Of a stretch of 64,000 nt of DNA, positions 36,267 through 46,500 are shown one piece after another. The position numbers and the translations under genes were made by a program. Source of the stretch: Pseudoscleropodium purum (taxonomy: Eukaryota; Streptophyta; Bryopsida; Hypnales; Brachytheciaceae); contig OZ017803.1 in NCBI GenBank assembly GCA_963969395.1, positions 7,316,001 through 7,380,000 on the forward strand, written 5' to 3'. Numbering within the stretch: the first letter of the stretch is position 1; each line of letters opens with the position of its first letter. A model generated the notes under the pieces. That model had not been told where the DNA came from. It worked only from the letters and a program-made list of their open reading frames with translations, and ran no database searches.

Positions 36267-36469
36267 GATGAAGCCAAAGCAAAGAGAATGAAACAATTAG
36301 AAAGCTTAAGAACCAAAATTTTGATTTAATTAATTAATTAAAATTTTACAAGCGTGAACTTTGTGAAAATTTGTAACAATCTCACAACAATTGTTCACTC
36401 AAAGCGGAAGGGGCGCGCAGAGCTTCCAAGGCATTGGTCCACCCACTCCAAAAGAGAATGATTGTTTGG

Positions 36470-36775
36470 AATGAGCTGTCCGCCTCCCCATATATATATG
36501 CGGACGCCCCGAGGTGGACGTCCAGATCATGCGGACCAAATCAGTCCGCGTGTCAATCGGACGGCCGTACCGGGGCGGACGGGTATTGGGGCGGATGGGA
36601 CGGATAGGGCGGACGCCGGATCGGACGGACGGGGCAGACGGGTATCGGGGCAGACGGGGTGGACGGGATGGACGCCAGATCGGGCGGACGGGTATGAGGG
36701 CGGACGCCGGATTGGACGGACCGGGCGGACGAAGGACGGGGCGGACGGGTATTGGGGCGGACAGGGCAGATGGCT
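36470..36775 (-). promoter_or_regulatory. GC island D, upstream of the minus-strand Dom1 gene
   Basis: About 300 bp of repeated GGGGCGGACGGGTATTGGGG-like units (period roughly 40-90 bp) with many GCGGAC/GTCCGC words. On its gene-proximal side a CATATATATA box (minus strand, 36491-36500) lies 225 bp from the start codon and could be the TATA element. Regulatory role inferred from position. Confidence 0.5.
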
Positions 36776-36842
36776 CACCTTAAATCCTAAACCCAATGAA
36801 GCAAATTGTTCTTTTTTCAAAATCTCACGGTATAGATGTTTA

Positions 36843-37040
36843 ACCCCTAAAGTTCTTTTCACTAAAAGCACTTTAAAACTACCATTAGTAGTGCAAATAC
36901 CAAGTCTTAGAAGAAAAATACTTTTGGGCATATGTAACCGTAGGATCTTGTAGTAAATTAGTTGGAAAAGATGTGGAAAAAATTTTAGACAAATCCACCA
37001 TTTGGATTGTAAGATATTAGATATTGAATGTTTTATTTAA
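36843..37040 (+). mobile_element. Terminal part of a TTAA-family element inside the large element
   Basis: Starts TTAACCCCTAAAG and aligns, with many changes, to the reverse complement of the right end of the element at 51219-52135 (AAACTACCATTA, GTAGGATCTTG, TTGTAAGATATTAG lines). The opposite end was not found, so it is truncated or too diverged. It implies later insertion into the 11.6-kb element. Confidence 0.4.
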
Positions 37041-37248
37041 GGGGGCTATTCAATTATGTCTATTAATGAACAATTGGTAGGCTAACAAACCTAACTTAGC
37101 ATGTATTTTAATATTTGTTGCAATTTTTTTAGGAATATTATAACATAACACTATTATAATATTCTTATAAATGATATAGTACTAAATCATTTCAAAATCA
37201 ACAACATTTGAACACAATTTGTCAATCTTGTCTTCCATACTCCTTTAA

Positions 37249-37249
<1 letters not shown>

Positions 37250-37295
<46 letters not shown>

Positions 37296-37311
37296 TATAT
37301 ACATACATAAA
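37250..37311. repeat. (TA)n microsatellite
   Basis: About 60 bp of alternating A and T, the longest TA tract in the window. Confidence 0.9.
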
Positions 37312-37774
37312 ATATATTAGATAAATCAACATGAACAAATCAATGATTATATATTTCATAGATCTATTCTTCATCAATCAAATAAAAGTGCATGTGCAAA
37401 TATAGACAAAGATGGTTTCTCCATTTGTTCCCAAAAATGAAATAAACAAATAGAGAAAGATATGAAGTGAATGTTACTTGGAGAATTGAAGGGAAAGAAA
37501 TTGAAGTACTCAATTGCATTTTATTAAATTGAAAAATTGCATGTGGATGGCATGAATTAATCTTCATAGATGCTAAACTCATATGAGTTGCATTTCAACA
37601 TTTATGATTTATGCAATTGATTGAATTGAAAGCTCTTGTAATTACATTTTCAAATTTTCGATTCAATCATTCAAATTTGCAAGAGTGATTTATGATAGAT
37701 TTATAACTTTAAATGTGAAAGCATTCAATACCTTTATGCGTTTGTTCATCAATATATTAATTTTAAATAAATAA

Positions 37775-37960
37775 TATATATTTTTTATAACATATGCATA
37801 AACCATTGCATTAAAAAAAAAAACTAAGAGCCAAGCCAAATAGGCTGGTCAAATAAAGAGAACAAAAGAACAAGAGCCCTATGAGACAGAAAGCAAAGGA
37901 AAAAAAAGAAAATATCAAAAGGATTCAAAGGAAGGAGCAAGATGCATTCTTGCAAGACCG
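37775..37960 (-). mobile_element. LINE 3'-end fragment, minus strand
   Basis: Plus-strand AAACCATTGCATTAAAAAAA matches the terminus of the LINE at 11968-13600 (GAACCATTGCATTAAAAAAA). On the minus strand this is the ATGCAATGGTT terminus next to a short T/A-rich tail. No domain left. It sits inside the large element. Confidence 0.45.
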
Positions 37961-39214
37961 TAGAATACATAATGATTTCAAAATCCAAACACAAATATAT
38001 TTTCTATTTCAATGAGAGTCAAAAATGAACTACCCTGCTCTCAAAGATTGTACAATATACACGTTATACAAAATGAACATATAACAGAAAGAGTAGAAGA
38101 CATCGTTTATCATGATTGAAAACTGAAATGATTTTTTCTTTCTATGTAGAATATTTTATGAAATGTAATAATGTATTTAATTATCATAGTAATTGATAGA
38201 AATCTTTGTACAATACATAGAAACATTTCATTCATGTGGAGTTTTTTCATTTATTTAGGATTAAAATTGAAGTATTATACTCTACAAAGTACAAACCAAA
38301 AACAATACCATATACCTAAGTTCAAAAGTTTGCAATTGTTTCGTGAATTCATTTTGAAAACTCAAACGAAGAAATATTTTATAATCAATATCTTGTTCAT
38401 TTGAATCATTTCAAAATTTGAATTCCGAATTCAATTCCTATTTATAATAGAAATTATATTTGTCAATTTTTTAGATCTTTAAACAATGAACCCTCTTTTT
38501 TTAAATTAATATTTAAAAACATCTTAAATAAGAATATTGAAATTACCCTTCAAAATAAATATAGCACATGTATAAGTGTATAATGTATTCTACTCAACCA
38601 ACTCAAGTATCGAATTTTTCTGTGTTTTTAAGGAATAATATAGCCATACATGATTTGAAAGTTAAAACATTGATTCTTTTTCTTTGTTTTCAAATCTAAT
38701 CAGAATTTCATTAAAAAATATGAAAGACTCGATGTTCATTTGAAGATCGTGATGCACTTCTAATTAGAAATCACAACCTTTCATTAAATATCATGAGGTT
38801 GAAATCCATTAAACTGTTATTCTAATTATGTATTGGGGCTTTTTTTTAAAATTTCATTTGCTTACGATGAAAAAGGAATTGATTATTTCTGCAAAACATT
38901 TGATTTCCTAATGAATTTAAAAAAAATTCCCACCATCTTCAGATCTGCTCAAAACCTATTTAGAAGGATAATATAAGTAAATAATCCAAACATATTGAAC
39001 TTAACCACATTCCCCTCATTCGTAAAACAATTTAGGGGAGGAAAGGAAAGGTTTAGGATAATTAGGGTATAGGGTTTAGGGTTTACATTTTTTTTTTAAA
39101 AAAAAATGATAAATCAATTATATTGATCCTCATTTAGCAGTGATTATTAGGCTGTTTTATTTTTGAAATGTTACCACTCTTTTTGAATAATAATGGCCTT
39201 ATAGGATGCACCAA

Positions 39215-39457
39215 TGGACAGCTGGGCGGACGCCGTCGGCGGTCAGTGTTTAAGTGGGGCGGTTGGCGTGTCCAAAGCGCGAACGACGTCGGAAGGCGGA
39301 CACTGCGGACAGTCTGGGCGGATGGGGCGGTTGGATGGGGCAACGGGCGGACGACGCGTCCGCTGCCGAAGCGAACGTCGTCGGTCCTCGCGACGGACGC
39401 GAGGTTCGGGGCCGCTTCGCGCGGTCCGGGGCAGGTCCGGCGGCGGACGGCTATAAG
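39215..39457 (+). promoter_or_regulatory. GC island E with TATA-like box, upstream of the plus-strand gene
   Basis: A ~240-bp very GC-rich block full of GCGGAC/GTCCGC and CGTCGG words ends in CTATAAG at 39451-39457, 213 bp upstream of the ATG at 39670. Islands C and D stand at the same distance from their genes, so this is probably the promoter. The C-rich CTTCTCACTTCAATTCTCC downstream would be in the 5' UTR. Confidence 0.55.
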
Positions 39458-39669
39458 AGTGGAGTGACTTTCATTTCTTCTCACTTCAATTCTCCTTCGG
39501 TGCTAAGTTGGATGTGCTACTATTGTTTTATGCGCTAGTTGTTCCTACGGGGTGGAGAGTTGGGGTCCTCTATCTTTTGTTATTGTGTTACGGTTGATGC
39601 CATCACTTTTGACTATCACGTGAGATTTTTTTATTCACTTCAATTGGTTATTGAATCCAATTGACAATC

Positions 39670-41687
39670 ATGAACGGTGAAGGTGATCGAAATATGGATG
39701 GGGTGACTCCGGGAAGCAAAGTCAAGAAAAAGAGCAAAGTGAAGGGGGCTACACATGACCTTTGGCTTGACATTTTAAATGACCCTACAATTAAAGCAGA
39801 GAGCGGGTGGGAAGATGAAGATGCGGAGTATTGGACATAAAAAATGTGCAGGACCTATGTTAAAATGTACCACATTGACAAGTTGTGGCCTCAGGAGTCG
39901 CACAAGAGTCATACACGGGATTTTTGTTATAAACCATGGACTTGCAACAACAAACATTTTATCCATCGATCTGAGGAGGTGTGGCGTGTTTTATTCGGAA
40001 ACAAGCCCAGAAGCAAAGGCTATATTAATTATAGCGTGGCGTGTATGGTTTACGCTGAACTTATATTAGAGCATAAGATCAATTGGAGCACGTTTCCGAG
40101 AACAACAACTTGCCCACTTCTACTTGAAGCCAATCAAAAGGACATTCCCGACTTGTACAATTTAGAGGGAGAAACAGAAAAAGTATTAAAAAATACTATT
40201 GAGGTGAAAACGGATGGTGTGGAGAAAGCCTCAAATGTTGAAGAATTACGGTCTGTACAATCTCCAACAAAAGCAATCAATGAAAGCTCTTCGAAAAATG
40301 TGGGGAAAGATGTGGAGAAAGATGTAGAGGCGCAAGAGGGTGAAGTCTTTTCCACAACTCCAACGCGTTTGACCTTTACACCAAATGTTGCGGCACAAAC
40401 GCAAACGGAGTTTGTAAACGAAGGCAAGGTTTGCACGGAATGCGGGGAAACTTCAAAAAGTAAAGTAGACGAAGTCTTAGCGGAGAAAGTGGCAAAGGCT
40501 AATGCTACAATTGATAGTCTGATAGCCAACAATTTTTTTGCTAGTTTGGTCTACAAATCTCCGCCTATGCATCAAGGCGTTGAATCTAGTCCAGCGTTAA
40601 GTTTAGAAAACAAAGTACATACGCCTCGTGGACAAGGCGTGACGATTGATAATATATCCTCATTATGGAGTTTCGAGCGTAAAAGGCGGGCGGAGGAGTT
40701 TCCGTTTACAGCGTCATTGCCAAGTCCTCTACATCGAACCTTGCAAGACATGTCCAATCCAAAACAATTGGAAAATCTTTTGAAGCTCTCGGTTCAGTTT
40801 GCTAACCTTCATGAAAAAATAGACGGATTGTCTAACCCCGATGATGGTGCTACTGCTGTTCCAATGAGTCCACTTGCAGATCCAAAGAATGTTGCACATA
40901 TACTTGATACAACTTTCAAGACGACGATGTCAGCTGAATTTTATTGCAAGTTGCTCCGACTTTTATGAATTTGGCCAAAAAGTTTTCTTTCATGGCACCA
41001 GAGATGTTGAAAGGTGCTATAGCATTTCAGAATCTCACGAAGACTTTCGGATCACTTTTCGAAGAAAGAGATGCTCACATACTACAATTGGTGGAATATG
41101 AGAAGAAAATTGCTGATCTTGGAGGAGTAGAAGCAAGGTGCAAAGTGTTGGAGTTGAAATTAATGACTTCGGAGAGTGAGGTTGAACATTTAAATCAACA
41201 ATCATCGAGGCAAATGGAAGAGTTGATGAAGATGCGTAAACGGATTGCAAAATTACAAGGGACCTCCAAGAATCCGAGTGAAGTTGCAATCTCACCAGTG
41301 ATTGTACTCGGAGATAGTCAAGAGACTCAAGAGAGTGAAGATAAGTTCTCTCTTCTTTTTGATAAGGCCGAAGCAAGTGACAACTCTGTCATTGTGAATG
41401 TACAAGAAAGTCACGACATGAGCATGTTAAAAGCAACACAACAACCATCAATGGAAAAGCTTTCATTCGTTTACGTGAATGCGGAGACGCAAATGGAGAG
41501 TTGTGACTTTGAAGAGTTGAAGCATAAATTGGAGGAGGCAATTGAAGCAAAAGGAATTGTTGAATCCGAGTTGAATCGATTGCAATTATACTTGGATTTG
41601 AAGAAGTTTATGCCATCTAGCGGCTTGGAGTCTCAATGGTTAGCATGGGTACAAAGACTTCAAGATAGACCCTCTGTAGTATCTTGA
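39670..41687 (+). pseudogene. Second Dom1 domain followed by a coiled-coil protein; stop and frameshift
   Basis: From ATG at 39670 the frame is broken by TAA at 39838-39840 (codon 57), is then open to 40968, and continues in another frame from about 40944 to TGA at 41685, implying a single-base indel near 40.94-40.97 kb. The start is basic (KVKKKSKVKG). Dom1 spans about residues 28-140 (GWEDED, YVKMYHIDKLWP, HFIHRSEEVWRVLFGNK, a YSVACMVYAELILEHKINW helix). A Ser/Thr/Glu-rich linker with a CTECGE pair follows, then after the shift a Glu/Lys/Leu-rich coiled coil (about 41090-41260) and a second helix near 41500-41640. No enzyme motif is visible. The terminal TGA is in frame with the ATG of the RING ORF 3 bp later, so the two may have been one ~1,130-residue protein. 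Confidence 0.6.
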
Positions 41688-41690
41688 GCA

Positions 41691-43067
41691 ATGGCAGGTC
41701 TTCAAACATTGGCAATGGAGTCAAATGAAAATTGCGATGCCATTCAAAGCTCTTTGAGTTGGTTCAAGACTATGTTTAAACAACATCCTTCTAAGGAATA
41801 TATGGAGATCACATATTGGGGAGACATGGATGCCATGTTTGAGCGGTTAAACCACACAAAGAAGGACCAAGCTCCACCCATCAATTGGGCCTTGGAAGTA
41901 GAGGAAGGATGGGTCCCTTACAACACAGTTTCAGCACATATCAATGTGAAAGACAAGCGAGTGGTGCATGCTTGTGATCCAGCCTTTCCAATCTTGGATG
42001 GTTGTTGTAGCCTTTGCCAAGGCCTCTTCGGACTGGAAGGTGCGGTAACCATGGGCCAATGTCGCCACACTTTCCATGTCACTTGCATTGTGAAAGCATC
42101 ACTCATTCGTTCAGTGTGTGCCGAGTGTCGTAGTCCATTAAGTACTAGGTTCTATGAAATGTTTGGTATCTTGGAAGCTATGCCTCCAGGCCATGAGTAT
42201 AATCGTTGGAATCTTCCTCTTGATCAAGCGCCGTACAAATTTCAAAATTATCAACATTGGGGGAAGCCAATCCGGTGGAATGCAAATGAACAGAGGCATG
42301 ATTTGTACGAAGAATCTCAGCAACCATTGGATTTCGATGTATGGATGATTCACAATAGAGAGATGAAATTGCTGGCTCGAGGAATCGTAGATGACGCGGC
42401 CCGTGAAATGTTTTGTCGCAACATGGGGGGACAATGGAGCTTGCAACACGAAAAGTTCTTTCGTTTTCCAGATAAAAAAATGGAGAGAGGACCAGAAGAC
42501 AGTTGGGTGGAGGTGAACCATGAAAAAGAGTTCGATGAGCAGTATAAGGCATACGACTACACCCTCGTAGGTAGGACCCTTCTATTGTCGAAGTTGGAAG
42601 AGGCTGCAAAAGTTCGTGTTGTCTACGATACAAATGGACAAATAAGCACAGGACATTCATCTGTAGATGTAGCAGCAACATTTGATAGGCGCATTGGCGA
42701 TATTATAGGGCATTGGAAGGCTTTCCTATTGGATGGAGACTGCCTCACAGCATGTCAAAAGAAAGGAGATGATGAAGTTATTCAAGCGATGATAGATCGT
42801 GTGGAGAGCAACTTGAGAACCTTGAAGGCAGACAAAGTCGATTTATCACCGAAAATAAAACAAAAAAGGAAGCGTGAAGAGGACGATGACTTCTCTCCGG
42901 AAACCAAAAAACAATTTCATAAGGTAAACATCGAAGTTCAATCTGGAGGGCAAATAGTCCGTCTAAGTCAACAACGGTCAACTCGTCAATCATCTGCTAA
43001 ACTCCTCGGTACAGCAGATTTTCCTTTTGTTTTGGGAGAAGGTAGTGATCCATCCGGTGGAAAGTAG
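41691..43067 (+). CDS. RING-H2 finger protein, 458 aa, intact open frame in the large element
   Basis: Residues 106-146 form a RING-H2 finger: Cys106, Cys109, Cys124, His126, His129, Cys132, Cys143, Cys146, with spacing C-x2-C-x14-C-x1-H-x2-H-x2-C-x10-C-x2-C, within the RING rule. RING-H2 proteins are generally E3 ubiquitin ligases that bind E2 enzymes; substrate unknown. The flanking sequence (EVEEGWVPYN before; RWNLPLDQAPYKFQNYQHWG after) is unrecognised. A basic patch KIKQKRKREED near residue 390 could be a nuclear signal, followed by a polar tail. The ATG is 3 bp after the upstream TGA and in the same frame; a CGA-to-TGA change would have split a single longer protein. It is the only long gene in the element without a stop. 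The right end of the element begins about 290 bp downstream. Confidence 0.65.
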   Translation: MAGLQTLAMESNENCDAIQSSLSWFKTMFKQHPSKEYMEITYWGDMDAMFERLNHTKKDQAPPINWALEVEEGWVPYNTVSAHINVKDKRVVHACDPAFPILDGCCSLCQGLFGLEGAVTMGQCRHTFHVTCIVKASLIRSVCAECRSPLSTRFYEMFGILEAMPPGHEYNRWNLPLDQAPYKFQNYQHWGKPIRWNANEQRHDLYEESQQPLDFDVWMIHNREMKLLARGIVDDAAREMFCRNMGGQWSLQHEKFFRFPDKKMERGPEDSWVEVNHEKEFDEQYKAYDYTLVGRTLLLSKLEEAAKVRVVYDTNGQISTGHSSVDVAATFDRRIGDIIGHWKAFLLDGDCLTACQKKGDDEVIQAMIDRVESNLRTLKADKVDLSPKIKQKRKREEDDDFSPETKKQFHKVNIEVQSGGQIVRLSQQRSTRQSSAKLLGTADFPFVLGEGSDPSGGK

Positions 43068-43359
43068 GATTTGAGGAGAATTTTGTTTTTTAAAAACAAT
43101 GGTCCTTTCATTGTTTAAAAACAAAAAAGAATGTAAAAGATTTAGATCTTAAAAAGATCGTATAGGATTCAATAGTGATATTGGAACTATGTTTTCATGT
43201 ATTTTGTTTATACATATATATTTATATATAAAGATGCTATATTTTCATTTGCGTATAAAAATATTTCTATATGTACATCTTATTTTACGTGGATGCATTC
43301 ATTTTTGATTGTGTAACATTTAAATTACATAACAATATAAAATTTTCTAATGACTAATG

Positions 43360-43531
43360 GCAATGCGAAATCCGCCCCATCCGCCCCGGCCGTCCGCCCC
43401 GTCTGGTCTGTCCGCCCGACTGCCCCGACCGTCCGCCTTCCGACGGCGAGAAGGACGCTGCGTCCGCTAGCGTCCGGACGTCCGGAAAACGGACGCTATT
43501 TTGGGGCGGACGTTGAGATTCGTCAACCCTG
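43360..43531 (+). repeat. Right terminal GC-rich region of the large element
   Basis: Carries GTCCGC/GCGGAC words, TTCCGACGGCGAGAAGGACG, GTCCGGAAAACGGACGC and the end TCGTCAACCCTG. It aligns with the right 120 bp of the 302-bp MITE with few changes. Confidence 0.8.
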
Positions 43532-43539
43532 CATCTCTG

Positions 43540-46500
43540 TAATAAGAGCAAAATGTTCATCAATATTTATATTTAAGCAAATCCAATTGTAGATCATTTG
43601 ATTAACTTATTGTAAGCAAAATTTCTATTTCTTTTCCAAAACTAAACCCCAAAATAGAGTTTGAACTTTAGGAGATAGTTTACTTCAAAATTGGGATATA
43701 AAATATTCCTAAGGTACCAATTGCAAGTTTGTGAATGTACTTACTTTCTACATTACATCAATAGGTAAAAGTTTTAGGACTACTCATCATTCATTCAATC
43801 GGCTTCAGCTCTTGATCTTTTGCCCAATTTATTTCCGCTCCAATTGATCTTCTTGCTCACTTCTTTCCTCCAATTTGCTCCAATGTGCTAACCTCCTTTT
43901 CCTTCTCTCCAATTGCATCTTTATTTCTCTTTACAATATTCTCCTCTTTAGTTTTACATTCCATTTTTATATTCTCCTTTTCTTGACAATAGTTACACTT
44001 CTTTGTTTTTATTTTATAATATTCTTTATTCATTTTTCTTATTTTTATTTTCTCTAATTTTTATTTTTATATTTGTTATCATTAATTTCATTCAGTTCTT
44101 CCCAATTGGTTTCTCGCACTGGATATACAACAATTGCACTGAGACATCTTGATTGGTTTTGATGCTTTTACTTTTCGATTGGAATTATACTCAAAGCGGT
44201 TTCACTGTTCTCTCAATATAGATTTCCCGATTGGTTCTATTCTCCACAGTTTCACATCAAACATAATAGTTATAATCTTTCTCCAATTGGTTCACTCCAA
44301 ATTTTCAATTAATTTCACATCAGTGTAATTCCTAAAAATTACAACACAGCACAATTCCAAATCCAATTGATTCACGCAAATTCTACACACCAACAAACTT
44401 TTCTATTTGGTAATTTTTCCCACTTTCCCATTGGTTATTCTTAACACTTCCTCAATCACAGTTCTTAACATAAATTTTCCTCCAAATTGCTTCTCCACAA
44501 CTTCTCAAATTAATACACACAATAGTAATTCTAATAGTTTCTCACACACATTCTTCTATTCACTCTAATTGATACACAAAAACATATTAAAAATACATCA
44601 CACACAATTACAATTTCACACAGTCTCATAATTGAAAACATTCACTATATTAATGCAAACACAAAATTTACAAACATGATTTATTTACTTCCGGTGATTA
44701 GAAGGAGCTCCTACTACATTGCATGGAAAAACTAAAACTCACAATCGGTGAACACCTACTTAAAAGCCTAGTTAGCTCCCTCAAATGTCATAACTACCAA
44801 TTAGAAATTAACCCTTAAAATCACAAATTGATTGAAATCCCATCTCAATTGGCAACCATCAATAGTAAACTCTTGAGCTACACTATCAATTGGTAAAAGT
44901 TACTAATGAATATACAAGGCCATCAATTGGCTCAAATGAAACTAGGAATTTGGACTACCCTTATTCAAGTACATTACCTCGAAATTTTAAAATGAATGTT
45001 CCCAATGATTGCAACTTCAATGTGCCTAAACTTCAAAATGTAGGCTTTTGTCTTTCTTCCAAAAGGTGAAGTTTTGTCTTTTAAATTTTTTGGAAAATGT
45101 ATGAATGTCCTAAAACTTGTGTATTTTAGTCAATCAATATGCTGGAAAATGGGTTAAAAATGCAGGTAAAAAATTTTAACCAAAAATACTTTTATATTAA
45201 TCTTGAAAATATTGTAAAGTGGAAGGTATGACTAAATGAAAGAAAAAAACTAGTTTGCTAAGAATTTCTACAAGAAATTAAAATTTTTTAATTCCAATGA
45301 TGATAATGTTCTACTAAACAATAGTTATCCTTTATTTTTATTTTTATTTGAAAATTTTCAGAATTGAGAGCAAAAGATGGCTTTATATGTTTTTTCAACC
45401 TTTGTTGCTTACAACATAAAACTTTTCATATATTTTACTTCATTATTTAGAATTGAATTGTTCACTAAATATTTTTGAGTATATATTAATCTATAAAAAT
45501 TCAAAAAAATAATTAATGTTTTTGAAATACATTTTTTGTTGCCAGGTTTGACATTGAAATTAAAAAAACTCTTGTGACTTTTACAATATTTATTGGAATG
45601 ACATGAAACAAAGCTTCCTATGTAGATTATGATAAGTAGCATCCATCCTAAAAAATTCATGCAAAAAATTCAAATTATGAAGTCAATAGAGGTTACCCCA
45701 AGTTCTCAATATGCCCAAAGTGGGCTCCTTGATCCTTTAGGGGTTCAAATACTACTGATCAAATTCTAATTATTGGGTCAAGTATATTTATCTACTACCT
45801 TTAATTAGTTGTCTTTAGATTCTTCTTCTCCTTCTTTCCATTCTTCCATTTCAACTCTTAAACTCTAACTATGCTTCGACTCACTCCTCATTCTTGATAT
45901 TCCAAATGTAATTTGTATATTGAACGCACTTTTTTGAAAATATAGCAATTTGGGGCAGCTTACTACAAATAGAATTTTTTTTCTTTGAAATTTGCACATA
46001 ACATGTGCATGAGGAGTACCTTTAAGGCCCAACAATTTTCAAAACATTTGACTTCATGGTTAAAAAATTATTGTATGATATGTCATTCCTAGCGAAGTAT
46101 AGGCAAAAGTATAGGCTTGGGTAGCTCAAAAAAATTCTTAATAAAATTTAAAATTTGAAATTGGTTTAATAGATTTACATATATGTGTAAATCTTGGAAT
46201 CGTTTCCATTTGATTAATGAGATGAAAGTTATAAGAAGTTTTAGTTTGCTAATAGTTATGGAATCTCTACTCTAAAATAAACTTTGAAGTCCTTTATTTA
46301 ACTCAATTTTCAATATTTTTGAAAAATAATAAAAACATAAGAGATATATTTCTTATTATAACATTACAACCATTTGAATTTGAATTTTTCAATTCTATAA
46401 GTAAATTCTAAACAATTAGTGCTTTGAATCATTCTCTATGTCTTACTATTTTTTTTCTATATGTTGAACATTTTAAACGATTTGAAAATTTTCAAACATA

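Larger units (their letters stand above)
37041..39150. other. AT-rich middle of the large element, probably secondary insertions
   Basis: Composition changes abruptly from the GC islands on either side. It contains a (TA)n tract, a LINE 3' fragment and TTTAGGGTTTAGGGTTT-free AT sequence except for a double telomere-like motif at about 39066-39084. No coding region. Probably not original to the element. Confidence 0.4.
31955..43531. mobile_element. 11.6-kb hAT-like DNA element carrying kinase-fold, Dom1 and RING-H2 genes
   Basis: The element starts CAGGGTTGAC, ends GTCAACCCTG-like (TCGTCAACCCTG) and is flanked by CATCTCTA (31947-31954) and CATCTCTG (43532-43539), an 8-bp target duplication with one mismatch. 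Roughly 100 bp at either end match the complete 302-bp MITE at 17929-18230, so the ends are those of a mobile family. Content in order: left GC-rich end, kinase-fold pseudogene (-), GC island, Dom1 pseudogene (-), GC island, AT-rich secondary insertions, GC island, Dom1/coiled-coil pseudogene (+), RING-H2 ORF (+), right GC-rich end. An 8-bp duplication and a CAGGG start fit hAT (also KDZ elements), yet I find no hATC domain, BED finger or other transposase signature. Either an unfamiliar protein is the transposase or this copy is non-autonomous. Confidence 0.82.

Noticed and set aside
36527..36931. Long open frames in the GC islands (also 34119-34412, 39134-39538, 17915-18379)
   Set aside because: They arise because GGCGGACG-type repeats lack stops; the translations are low-complexity Arg/Asp/Gly/Pro with frames open on both strands.
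36841..37040. Complete TTAA element inside the large element
   Set aside because: Only one end could be found, so it is listed as a fragment.
31955..43531. Recombined pair of unrelated MITE ends
   Set aside because: The two outer flanks share CATCTCT in the right position for an 8-bp duplication, which separate insertions would not give.
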